Origin: JAPHTQ01 sp051747405
GTDB lineage: Bacteria; Pseudomonadota; Gammaproteobacteria; Thiohalomonadales; Thiohalomonadaceae
Length of the DNA: 7,867 nt
Direction of reading: 5' to 3'
NCBI GenBank assembly: GCA_051747405.1
Contig: JBNJGC010000121.1
Span: 1 to 7,867, forward strand
The notes below the pieces were generated by a model. It saw only the letters and a program-made list of their open reading frames with translations, had not been told where the DNA came from and did not search any database. Made by a program: the position numbers and the translations under genes. Shown here one piece after another: positions 1-5,683 of this stretch (position 1 is the stretch's first letter; every line of letters starts with the position of its first letter).

Positions 1-669
1 ACGATTTTTCTCGACGAGATTGGTGAGATTAGCCCCGCCTTCCAGGCAAAACTCCTGCGCGTGTTGCAGGAGGGGGAGTTTGAGCGCATTGGTAGCAACA
101 AGACCATGAAGGTCGATGTTCGGGTGACCGCAGCCACCAACAAAGATTTGGAGTCAGAGGTTGAACAGGGAAGTTTCAGAGAAGATCTCTACTACCGCCT
201 GAACGTGATGCCGATTTATAACCCACCCTTGCGTGAGCGCAAGGAGGATATCCCGGCACTGGCCGACTTTTTGGTACAGAAGATCGCGCGCCAGCAGGGG
301 CGAGAGCTTGCCATCACCGAGAGTGCACTGCGGCTTCTAATGCGCCACGACTGGCCGGGCAATGTGCGTGAATTGGAGAATACCCTTGAGCGGGCTGCCA
401 TTATGAGCGAGGACGGAAACATAGACCGTGATGCTGTCAGTCTCAGTGGTATTGACGAAACGGTGATAAGCCCGACCCCCGCCATAAAGAGCGACCCTGA
501 GGGGGCCGTCGATCTCAACGACCCGAAAATGGACGAGCGAGAGCGGGTCATCGCTGCGCTGGAGCAGGCGGGGTGGGTACAGGCCAAGGCGGCACGGCTG
601 CTCGATATGACACCGAGACAGATCGCCTACCGCATACAGACTCTCAACATCAAAGTCCGCCGGATATGA
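1..669 (+). CDS. nifA: NifA, sigma-54-dependent nif transcription activator (3' part)
   Basis: This is the C-terminal 222 residues of the enhancer-binding activator of nif genes; the 5' part lies outside the window. The reading frame is open from base 1 and begins in the Walker B segment of the AAA+ domain (TIFLDEIGEIS). It continues through the sensor part (YYRLNV, PPLRERKEDIP, HDWPGNVRELEN), then a linker, and ends in a Fis-type helix-turn-helix (QAKAARLLDMTPRQIAYRIQ), which binds TGT-N10-ACA sites. The ATP-binding P-loop and the sigma-54-contacting GAFTGA loop would lie upstream. The visible part has no cysteine, so the Cys-rich linker of the redox-sensitive rhizobial and Rhodospirillum type NifA is absent. 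By family knowledge this points to control by a NifL partner. Three matching NifA sites lie in this window. The family is certain; the NifA subtype rests on the HTH sequence and the nif context. Confidence 0.93.
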   Translation, partial: TIFLDEIGEISPAFQAKLLRVLQEGEFERIGSNKTMKVDVRVTAATNKDLESEVEQGSFREDLYYRLNVMPIYNPPLRERKEDIPALADFLVQKIARQQGRELAITESALRLLMRHDWPGNVRELENTLERAAIMSEDGNIDRDAVSLSGIDETVISPTPAIKSDPEGAVDLNDPKMDERERVIAALEQAGWVQAKAARLLDMTPRQIAYRIQTLNIKVRRI

Positions 670-703
670 GCCTGGATTGTTCCGCCGCATGTGCCATGGT
701 GCA

Positions 704-723
704 TTGCAGGCGGCCCCCTGCAA
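704..723 (+). terminator. Possible hairpin terminator after nifA
   Basis: A perfect 7-bp stem (TTGCAGG paired with CCTGCAA) with a 6-base loop begins 34 bases after the nifA stop. No T-run follows, so it is not a classical rho-independent terminator. It may be a weak terminator or an mRNA-end hairpin separating nifA from the nifB operon. Confidence 0.3.
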
Positions 724-770
724 GCTCTCGGCGTCAGGTGTGCAAGGGGACAAAATTGTCGTATTTGCTC

Positions 771-786
771 TGTCGCCTTTACCACA
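771..786 (+). promoter_or_regulatory. NifA upstream activator site for nifB
   Basis: TGTCGCCTTTACCACA is an exact TGT-N10-ACA NifA-binding motif. Its centre lies about 84 bases upstream of the predicted nifB transcription start and 51 bases before the -24 GG, the usual distance for a NifA enhancer. It shares the 5' core TGTCG with the two other NifA sites in this window (5546-5561 and 6520-6535). Confidence 0.78.
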
Positions 787-836
787 ACAGATCGGAAGTG
801 TTGCCGTAAGTTGATGAGTTTATAGGATATCCTTCA

Positions 837-852
837 GGGCATGGGTTTTGCT
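837..852 (+). promoter_or_regulatory. Sigma-54 (-24/-12) promoter of the nifB operon
   Basis: GGGCATGGGTTTTGCT matches the sigma-54 consensus TGGCACG-N4-TTGCW, with the invariant GG (838-839) and GC (850-851) ten bases apart and only two mismatches elsewhere. The transcript is predicted to start near 863, leaving a leader of about 55 bases before nifB. With the NifA site at 771 it forms a complete NifA-dependent promoter. Confidence 0.82.
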
Positions 853-917
853 TTTTGATCATTAACTGATGTGCACAACCTTGCATAGGGCATGGTGGGC
901 AAACGCGGAGGGGTAAT

Positions 918-2426
918 ATGGATCTCAAGGCATTGGAGGGTTCATCAATGGGACAGGTGCAGAAGGGGTGCTCTGCATCAGGCTGCGGTGGCAGTGAGGA
1001 TCAACTCGGTCACCTGCCCGAAGCGATTAGGGAGAAGGTCTACAATCACCCCTGTTATTCGGAACAGGCACACCACTATTTTGCCCGAATGCATGTTGCA
1101 GTCGCCCCCGCGTGCAATATTCAGTGTAACTACTGCAACCGCAAATACGACTGCGCCAACGAATCCCGTCCCGGTGTCGTCTCCGAACTACTGACCCCCG
1201 ACCAGGCGGTGAAGAAGACCCTCGCCGTAGCCGCCAACATCCCGCAAATGAGTGTGCTTGGTATAGCCGGGCCCGGTGATCCGCTGGCCCAGCCAGAACG
1301 TACCCTGGAGACCTTTCGCCAGCTCTCCCGGCAGGCGCCGGATATCAAGCTCTGCGTCTCCACCAACGGCCTGAACCTACCCAACGTGGTGGATGAACTC
1401 TGCGAGCACAACATCGACCATGTGACGATTACGATAAACTGCGTCGATCCCCGTGTTGGTGCCCGGATCTATCCCTGGATCTTCTGGAACAACCGCCGTA
1501 TCCGCGGTGAAAAGGCCGCGCAGATCCTCATCGAACAGCAGCAGAAGGGACTGGAGATGTTGGTTGAGCGAGGTGTGCTGGTCAAGGTCAACTCGGTCAT
1601 GATCCCGGGGATTAATGATGAACACCTCAAGGATGTGAGTCGGATCGTCAAGGAAAAAGGTGCCTTCCTACACAATGTCATGCCGCTGATTGCCGAGGAG
1701 GAGCATGGAACCCACTTCGGTATCATGGGCCAGCGCAGCCCCGACGCCAAGGAGCTTCAGGCGCTTCAGGATGCCTGTGCCGGCGATATGAATATGATGC
1801 GCCACTGCCGACAGTGTCGTGCCGACGCGGTAGGCCTTCTGGGTGAAGACAGAGGTGCTGAGTTCACCCTCGAAAAGATCGAAAAAATGGAGATCGATTA
1901 TGAAGAGGCGATGAAGAGGCGCGCTCAGGTTCATGCGGCCATAGAGAGTGAGATCAAGGGTAAACAGGTTAACGCCGAGGGTACGGTCACCATCTCCCTC
2001 GACAACCTAAAAAGACCGATGACAACGGCGGGGCGCCCAGTGTTAATGGCCGTGGCGACGAAAGGTGGCGGGATCATCAATCAGCATTTTGGTCATGCTA
2101 CCGAGTTCCTCGTCTATGAGGCCTCCGACGACGGTATTCGCTTTATTGGACCGCGCAGGGTCGATCAGTACTGCATCGGCCAGGATACCTGTAACGACGA
2201 GGCGACCACTCTTGAACGGGTGATCAAGGCGCTGGAGGGGTGCGAAGTGGTGCTCAGCGCACGCATCGGTCTGCCCCCCTATGAGGCGCTGGAGGCTGCA
2301 GGGATACAGCCGGTCAGTGAATTCGCCATGGAGCCCATCGAGGTGTCTGTGGCCAAGACGTACCAGCAGATGTTGAACAGCGGCAAGTTGGCGCTGCTGG
2401 ATAACACAGGCGTCAGCGTGGCGTAA
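918..2426 (+). CDS. nifB: NifB, radical SAM FeMo-cofactor core synthase
   Basis: NifB is a cytoplasmic radical S-adenosylmethionine enzyme that fuses two [4Fe-4S] clusters and inserts carbide and sulfur to make NifB-co, the 8Fe-9S-C core of the nitrogenase cofactor. The 502-residue product has the N-terminal Cys motif (CSASGCGG, C18 and C23), the family block HPCYSEQAHHYFARMH (44-59), the radical SAM motif CNIQCNYC (C66, C70, C73), and the later cluster ligands in HCRQCRADAVG (C297, C300). From about residue 370 there is a NifX/NafY-like cofactor-binding domain, including INQHFGHATEF. The two-domain layout is the usual one for proteobacteria. The start at 918 has GGAGGGG just upstream and matches the length of Azotobacter NifB. 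An in-frame ATG at 948 also has a good site (GGAGGG, 935-940) and would remove 10 residues before the first Cys motif. It is the first gene of the operon driven from 837-852. Confidence 0.97.
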   Translation: MDLKALEGSSMGQVQKGCSASGCGGSEDQLGHLPEAIREKVYNHPCYSEQAHHYFARMHVAVAPACNIQCNYCNRKYDCANESRPGVVSELLTPDQAVKKTLAVAANIPQMSVLGIAGPGDPLAQPERTLETFRQLSRQAPDIKLCVSTNGLNLPNVVDELCEHNIDHVTITINCVDPRVGARIYPWIFWNNRRIRGEKAAQILIEQQQKGLEMLVERGVLVKVNSVMIPGINDEHLKDVSRIVKEKGAFLHNVMPLIAEEEHGTHFGIMGQRSPDAKELQALQDACAGDMNMMRHCRQCRADAVGLLGEDRGAEFTLEKIEKMEIDYEEAMKRRAQVHAAIESEIKGKQVNAEGTVTISLDNLKRPMTTAGRPVLMAVATKGGGIINQHFGHATEFLVYEASDDGIRFIGPRRVDQYCIGQDTCNDEATTLERVIKALEGCEVVLSARIGLPPYEALEAAGIQPVSEFAMEPIEVSVAKTYQQMLNSGKLALLDNTGVSVA

Positions 2427-2441
2427 GCACCGGAGAGGCAC

Positions 2442-2720
2442 ATGGCACTTAAAATCGTCGACAACTGCGTGAACTGTTTTGCCTGTATGGAGGTCTGCCC
2501 CAGTGAGGCGATCTATGAGGCTAAACCCCACTTCCTGATCGATGCAAAAAAATGTACCGAATGCGAAGGCGATTATGCTGACGCACAATGCGCCAGTATC
2601 TGTCCGATTGAAGAGGCGATACTGGAAGCTGACGGTACCCCGATGAACCCACTCGGCTCGCTGACCGCCATACCTGTGGCGCGGCTCAGGGAGTATGCCG
2701 AGCGGTACGCAACTGTGTGA
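2442..2720 (+). CDS. fdxN: nif-associated 2[4Fe-4S] ferredoxin (FdxN-like)
   Basis: A 92-residue bacterial-type ferredoxin, 15 bases after nifB. The first cluster motif is CX2CX2CX3CP (C9, C12, C15, C19). The second is the longer CX2CX8CX3CP (C38, C41, C50, C54), as in the Allochromatium-type ferredoxins that follow nifB in many diazotrophs. The family carries low-potential electrons in the cytoplasm; FdxN of Azotobacter is needed for full NifB-co formation, so feeding electrons to NifB or delivering clusters is the likely job. The tail after residue 56 (LEADGTPMNPLGSLTAIPVARLREYAERYA) is typical of this subfamily. A ribosome site GGAGAGG lies at 2432-2438. No cysteine ligand is missing. The family is certain; the exact electron partner is inferred from position. 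Confidence 0.94.
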   Translation: MALKIVDNCVNCFACMEVCPSEAIYEAKPHFLIDAKKCTECEGDYADAQCASICPIEEAILEADGTPMNPLGSLTAIPVARLREYAERYATV

Positions 2721-2730
2721 GAGGCGTGTC

Positions 2731-2937
2731 ATGGCTGTTATTGCAGGTAATGTCGTCCCATTCCCCAAGCAGGTTTCGTTCACTGCCGAACCGGTCAAAT
2801 GGTTGCGGCTACACACCGTGGCGATTTTCTCCGGCGCGTGGCCTAACCCCTCGCGTTTTCCGGATCGTATCTGGTCACGCCACAGCGCGTTACTGGACGC
2901 CGCCTGGAAGCAATCCCTAGCGAGTCGTGCCGAATGA
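2731..2937 (+). CDS. Small conserved-looking nif operon protein, unknown function
   Basis: A 68-residue product that I do not recognise. It starts at ATG 2731 with GAGAGG at 2719-2724, 10 bases after the ferredoxin stop, and its stop overlaps the next start by 4 bases (ATGA at 2934), so translation is probably coupled. This spacing and the ribosome site argue for a real gene. The frame stays open upstream to 2695, but that would overlap the ferredoxin and has no better start. The protein is basic and rich in tryptophan (four), with an N-terminal stretch NVVPFPKQ and a central segment around WLRLHTVAIFSGAWPNPSRFP. No cysteine, signal peptide, membrane segment or known motif is visible. It sits between the ferredoxin and NifO, where the compared Azotobacter order has no such gene as far as I recall. 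A small accessory role in cofactor or molybdenum handling is a guess from position only. Confidence 0.72.
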   Translation: MAVIAGNVVPFPKQVSFTAEPVKWLRLHTVAIFSGAWPNPSRFPDRIWSRHSALLDAAWKQSLASRAE

Positions 2938-3359
2938 TGAGTGTTATCCGCTTCTACGAAAAGCCGGGGTGCATTAACAACACCAAACAGAAAGCGTTTT
3001 TGACCCAGGCTGGTTATAGGGTTGAGGCACGCAACCTTCTTGCCGAGCCGTGGACTCGGGAGCGACTCGAGGCATTTTTCGGTGATATGTCGGTAGCGGA
3101 GAGATTTAACCGCAGCGCACCACAAATCACCAGTGGGCAGGTCGACCCTGATAACCTTGACGAGGATAGCGCCTACCGAATGATGCTGGATGATCCGTTG
3201 CTGATCCGACGACCATTGATGGCGATCGGGGCTCAGCGCTTGGTCGGTTTTGAACTGCAGACGATAAGTCGGGCACTGGCACTTGAGTGGAGCCATTCCG
3301 ACGCCGCTTCATTGGAAACGTGCCCACGTGCCGGCACCGGCCCGTGCGGACACCCTTAG
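2934..3359 (+). CDS. nifO: NifO-like nitrogenase-associated protein (ArsC/Spx fold)
   Basis: A 141-residue protein of the arsenate-reductase-like thioredoxin-fold family, in the branch known as nitrogenase-associated protein (NifO in Azotobacter). The N-terminal block VIRFYEKPGCINNTKQKAFL carries one cysteine (C13) at the ArsC active-site position but not a CXXC pair, and DDPLLIRRPLM matches the ArsC block with the conserved arginine. NifO is reported to affect how molybdenum is shared between nitrogenase and nitrate reductase, which fits its place just before nifQ. The C-terminal tail after about residue 125 adds two cysteines (ETCPRAGTGPCGHP), possibly a second thiol pair. ATG 2934 overlaps the stop of the upstream gene; ATG 2937 immediately after is an equal alternative (one residue shorter). 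The family is clear; the reaction is not established. Confidence 0.88.
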   Translation: MMSVIRFYEKPGCINNTKQKAFLTQAGYRVEARNLLAEPWTRERLEAFFGDMSVAERFNRSAPQITSGQVDPDNLDEDSAYRMMLDDPLLIRRPLMAIGAQRLVGFELQTISRALALEWSHSDAASLETCPRAGTGPCGHP

Positions 3360-3370
3360 GAGTAGAGGTT

Positions 3371-3958
3371 ATGATGGCGCTGAGAGATGCTCAGGGTAAG
3401 GTCCGTGATCAGTTGCGCCTGTCGACCTACGACTGGTTGATGGAGAACTGTGTGCGGAAGGAAACGGGTGATCTACTGGCTCGAATGCTGGCCTCACAGG
3501 TTGCCGGACTGGGTGATATGCCACGTTACCTGGGGCTTGGTACTGTTCAGTTCGGCAGCATAATGAGCCACTACTTTCCCGATGTTGCTATCAATCAGTT
3601 CGGACACTACGGCAAGAGGCTGGATGCCGGGCGTGGTGATGAGCACGATGAGTTACGCGAACTTTTTCTCAGCCACTCCGACGTGGCGACGCCGGTCGAC
3701 GGCTGGCTTGCCGATATCCTGATTGCCGGCTGCATGGGGGGCAACCACCTGTGGCAAGATCTCGGCCTCTGGTCGCGCAAAGATCTTACAGCGCTCATTC
3801 GCAGCGCCTTTAGCCCCCTTGCCGATAAGAATGTGCACGATATGAAGTGGAAGAAGTTTTTCTATAAGCAGCTTTGTGCGAAAGAGGGGATCTATACATG
3901 CCGTGCACCCTCCTGCCAGGTCTGCGAAGACTACGCCGAGTGCTTTGGCCCGGAATAG
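3371..3958 (+). CDS. nifQ: NifQ, molybdenum donor for FeMo-cofactor synthesis
   Basis: NifQ is an iron-sulfur protein carrying a Mo-Fe-S cluster and is thought to supply molybdenum to the NifEN/NifH step of FeMo-cofactor assembly. The 195-residue product ends with the family signature C-X4-C-X2-C-X5-C (C177, C182, C185, C191) after the conserved block MKWKKFFYKQLCAKEG (158-173). The N-terminal half is helical in character, with the conserved region around GLGLGTVQFGSIMSHYFP, as in other NifQ proteins. The start at ATG 3371 has AGGAG at 3358-3362 with 8 bases of spacing; an open frame reaches back to 3287 but would overlap nifO by 73 bases and has no homologous sequence. ATG 3374 is an equal choice. 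It is 11 bases after nifO and 28 before draG, in the same operon. Confidence 0.95.
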   Translation: MMALRDAQGKVRDQLRLSTYDWLMENCVRKETGDLLARMLASQVAGLGDMPRYLGLGTVQFGSIMSHYFPDVAINQFGHYGKRLDAGRGDEHDELRELFLSHSDVATPVDGWLADILIAGCMGGNHLWQDLGLWSRKDLTALIRSAFSPLADKNVHDMKWKKFFYKQLCAKEGIYTCRAPSCQVCEDYAECFGPE

Positions 3959-3986
3959 GGCCTCCTCGCCGGAAAAACTGCCGCTG

Positions 3987-4744
3987 ATGAGACAGGAACT
4001 TGAAGAGCGTGCCACCGCTGCCTATCTGGGGCTTGCCCTTGGGGATGCCCTGGGTGCCACCGTGGAGTTCATGACCCCGAATGAGATCGCCCATCAATAT
4101 GGTCTCCATGATGAGATTTGTGGTGGCGGATGGCTGCGATTGAGGCCCGGGCTCGTAACCGATGATACGACGATGAGTCTTGCCCTCGGCTCGGCTCTCA
4201 TCTCTCAGGGAGGGGTTGTGCCACACGTCATCGCGGAACATTTTGACCGGTGGATGAGAGACAAGCCGGTGGATATCGGTCATACCGTGCGGAGGGGGAT
4301 ACTCCATTTTCGCCGCACCGGCGAGACGGAGGTTTCACCCAACGAGCATGATGCCGGTAATGGGGCCTGTATGCGTACACTCCCTATTGCCCTGTCTACA
4401 CTCGGTCGCAGTGACGTTGAAGTGATGAGGGCGGTGCAGGCACAGGCCCACATCACCCACCATAACCCCTTGTCCGATGCCGGCACTTACTGTGTGGTGA
4501 AAATGGTGCAGCAGGCGCTGGCGGGGGCTACGCATCGCGACATGCTCAGGGGGCCGGTAAACAGCCTGGTTTCTCAGTATCCGGCGTTTGCCTTCCGTGG
4601 ACACCGGCGAGAAGAAAACCCCAGTGGTTATATCGTGCATACGCTACGGGCCACCTTTCAGGCCTTTTTCGATACCGACACCTTTGAAGGTTGCCTGGTT
4701 GATGTGGTCAACAGGGGTGGGGATGCGGATACCACCGGGGCGAT
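3987..4744 (+). CDS. draG: DraG, dinitrogenase reductase ADP-ribosylglycohydrolase (cut by gap)
   Basis: DraG removes ADP-ribose from the modified arginine of NifH and so reactivates nitrogenase after an ammonium or energy shock. The first 252 residues are visible; the last 40-45 (by comparison with the roughly 294-residue Rhodospirillum enzyme) fall in the N run. The dimanganese-site motifs are present: E27 in GDALGATVEF, TDDT at 58-61, D96 in PVDIG, D122 in HDAGNG and GGDADTTGA with D246, D248 and T249. Residue 99 is His where I recall Asn in Rhodospirillum DraG (VDVGNT). The start ATG 3987 aligns with the known N-terminus (about seven residues before RATAAYLGLALGD) but has a weak ribosome site; the frame is open back into nifQ. 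It is the last gene of the nifB operon, so it is made with nif genes, whereas draT is elsewhere. No frameshift is seen. Confidence 0.96.
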
Positions 4745-4844
4745 NNNNNNNNNNNNNNNNNNNNNNNNNNNNNNNNNNNNNNNNNNNNNNNNNNNNNNNN
4801 NNNNNNNNNNNNNNNNNNNNNNNNNNNNNNNNNNNNNNNNNNNN
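4745..4844. other. Assembly gap (100 N)
   Basis: A run of exactly 100 N, the usual placeholder for a gap of unknown size. It must hold the last 40-45 codons of draG and the 3' end of the convergent SIR2-like gene, so the true distance is very probably more than 100 bases. Any terminators or further genes between the two are hidden. The order and orientation of the two flanks rest on scaffolding only. Confidence 0.97.
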
Positions 4845-5437
4845 CCCATCAGTTCGGTAATGTAATCGACGTAGTCGGCGTCGGAGGCGATATAGTTGGC
4901 CTCGGGCTGGGGTGAGCCCATCGGTTTTAGCAGTAGCGGCAGGGTAGGGTCGGTCTGCTCGTTGCTGATCTCGCTATAGCAGCTGCCGTCGTAGTAGTAG
5001 AGTTTGTAGCGGAAGTCAGTTCCGCCGATGCGTGCGATACCGATCATCAGATTGTGCGGTGTGTCACTGTAGCTCTGCTGCAGCTGAAGATCGCGGTTAA
5101 TGTCGATGACACAGGCCGGTTTGATGGAGCGAATCCAGTCATGCAGCGGAGCACGGGTCCATGTAGTCTCGCCGTAGAGTTTATTCATGAACCGGGTGAC
5201 AAAGCTGCGCCCGCGCTTCAGTTCGAGGTTCATGGCCGCGCGCGGAAATTCATACATAAGCTTCGGCGCCATGGGACGACCGTTATTCATCGCCAGGATC
5301 AGACTGTCACTGTCGGCGGGGATCGGCTCGCCGTTCTCCACATTGACCGAACCGGTCAGTGCCTGGTGCCCCAGATAGGGAATAATGCTACCGTCGCTCA
5401 GTCCGGCTTTAATCGTATCGAAAAGTTGCTGCTCCAT
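4845..5437 (-). CDS. SIR2-like NAD-binding-fold protein under nif control (3' end cut by gap)
   Basis: The first 197 residues are visible; the C-terminus is lost in the gap. The pattern fits the SIR2-like superfamily: an N-terminal helix then SIIPYLG (17-23) at the place of the GAG nucleotide loop, ACVIDINRDLQLQ (108-120) at the place of the TTNYD strand with N114 and D116, and LLKPMGSPQPEANYIASDADYVDYI (168-193) at the place of the K-x-HG segment. In this last motif the catalytic histidine is methionine (M173), so deacylase activity is unlikely; NAD+ or ADP-ribose binding is possible but not shown. ATG 5437 is preferred because GTGAG lies 7 bases upstream; GTG 5449 is an alternative adding four residues. 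A sigma-54 promoter (5479-5494) and NifA site (5546-5561) precede it. It converges on draG and follows draT on the same strand. The function is unknown; a role with DraT/DraG is inferred from position. Confidence 0.72.
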
Positions 5438-5478
5438 GGTGCTGCTCACTTTATTGGTGGTGAATGTAAAAGGAGTAG

Positions 5479-5494
5479 AGCAATTATCGGGCCG
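5479..5494 (-). promoter_or_regulatory. Sigma-54 (-24/-12) promoter of the SIR2-like gene
   Basis: On the minus strand, CGGCCCGATAATTGCT matches TGGCACG-N4-TTGCW with two mismatches; the GG (5493-5492) and GC (5481-5480) are ten bases apart. The predicted transcript start is near 5468, giving a leader of about 31 bases to ATG 5437 (19 to GTG 5449). The NifA site at 5546-5561 sits about 85 bases upstream of that start, nearly the same geometry as at nifB. Confidence 0.78.
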
Positions 5495-5545
5495 ATGTGT
5501 AAGGTATTGATTTTATGAGTTGTCGCAGGGGGTGTTGCGACGCAT

Positions 5546-5561
5546 TGTCGTAAAAGCGACA
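5546..5561 (-). promoter_or_regulatory. NifA upstream activator site for the SIR2-like gene
   Basis: TGTCGTAAAAGCGACA is an exact TGT-N10-ACA motif and a longer palindrome (TGTCG...CGACA), the most symmetrical of the three NifA sites here. There are 52 bases between it and the -24 GG of the minus-strand promoter, against 51 at nifB. It lies between that promoter and the repeat element at 5576-5673. Confidence 0.75.
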
Positions 5562-5575
5562 GGGGAAAAGCTTTT

Positions 5576-5673
5576 AACGCAAAGGCGCAAAGGCCGCAAA
5601 GAAGAGCAAAGCGAATACTATGCGAAAACACTTCTACATAACTGTCGCTTCATTTTCTTTGCGCCTTTGCGTT
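5576..5673. repeat. Intergenic inverted-repeat element, CGCAAAG type (copy 1)
   Basis: The 17-base arm AACGCAAAGGCGCAAAG (5576-5592) is repeated perfectly in inverted form at 5657-5673. The left arm holds one extra unit (CGCAAAG again at 5595-5601), and the arms resume similarity inwards (GAGCAAAGCGA against the reverse of TCGCTTC), so the arms differ by a repeat unit. A 10-base palindrome AAAAGCTTTT (5566-5575) abuts the left arm. It begins 10 bases after the draT stop and could end draT transcription as a long hairpin, shielding the SIR2-like promoter. A related element lies at 7603-7745. There is no coding capacity for a transposase; it resembles a MITE or REP-like intergenic repeat. Confidence 0.8.
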
Positions 5674-5683
5674 GAGGTTTTTG

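Noticed and set aside
739..752. TGT...ACA motif upstream of nifB as a second NifA site
   Set aside because: The half-sites are only 8 bases apart; NifA sites need 10 (rarely 11).
2043..3296. Long open frame of 417 codons on the minus strand across nifB, the ferredoxin and nifO
   Set aside because: It runs opposite to four well-supported genes, shows no family motifs, and is explained by the codon bias of the plus-strand genes.
3287..3370. Longer nifQ start at ATG 3287
   Set aside because: It would overlap nifO by 73 bases and adds sequence unlike NifQ, while ATG 3371 has a good ribosome site.
3876..3986. Longer draG start at ATG 3876
   Set aside because: The added 37 residues lie inside nifQ in another frame and do not resemble DraG; ATG 3987 matches the known N-terminus.
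5576..5673. CRISPR array suggested by repeated CGCAAAG units
   Set aside because: The units are 7-9 bases, inverted as arms of a dyad, with no regular unique spacers and no cas genes.
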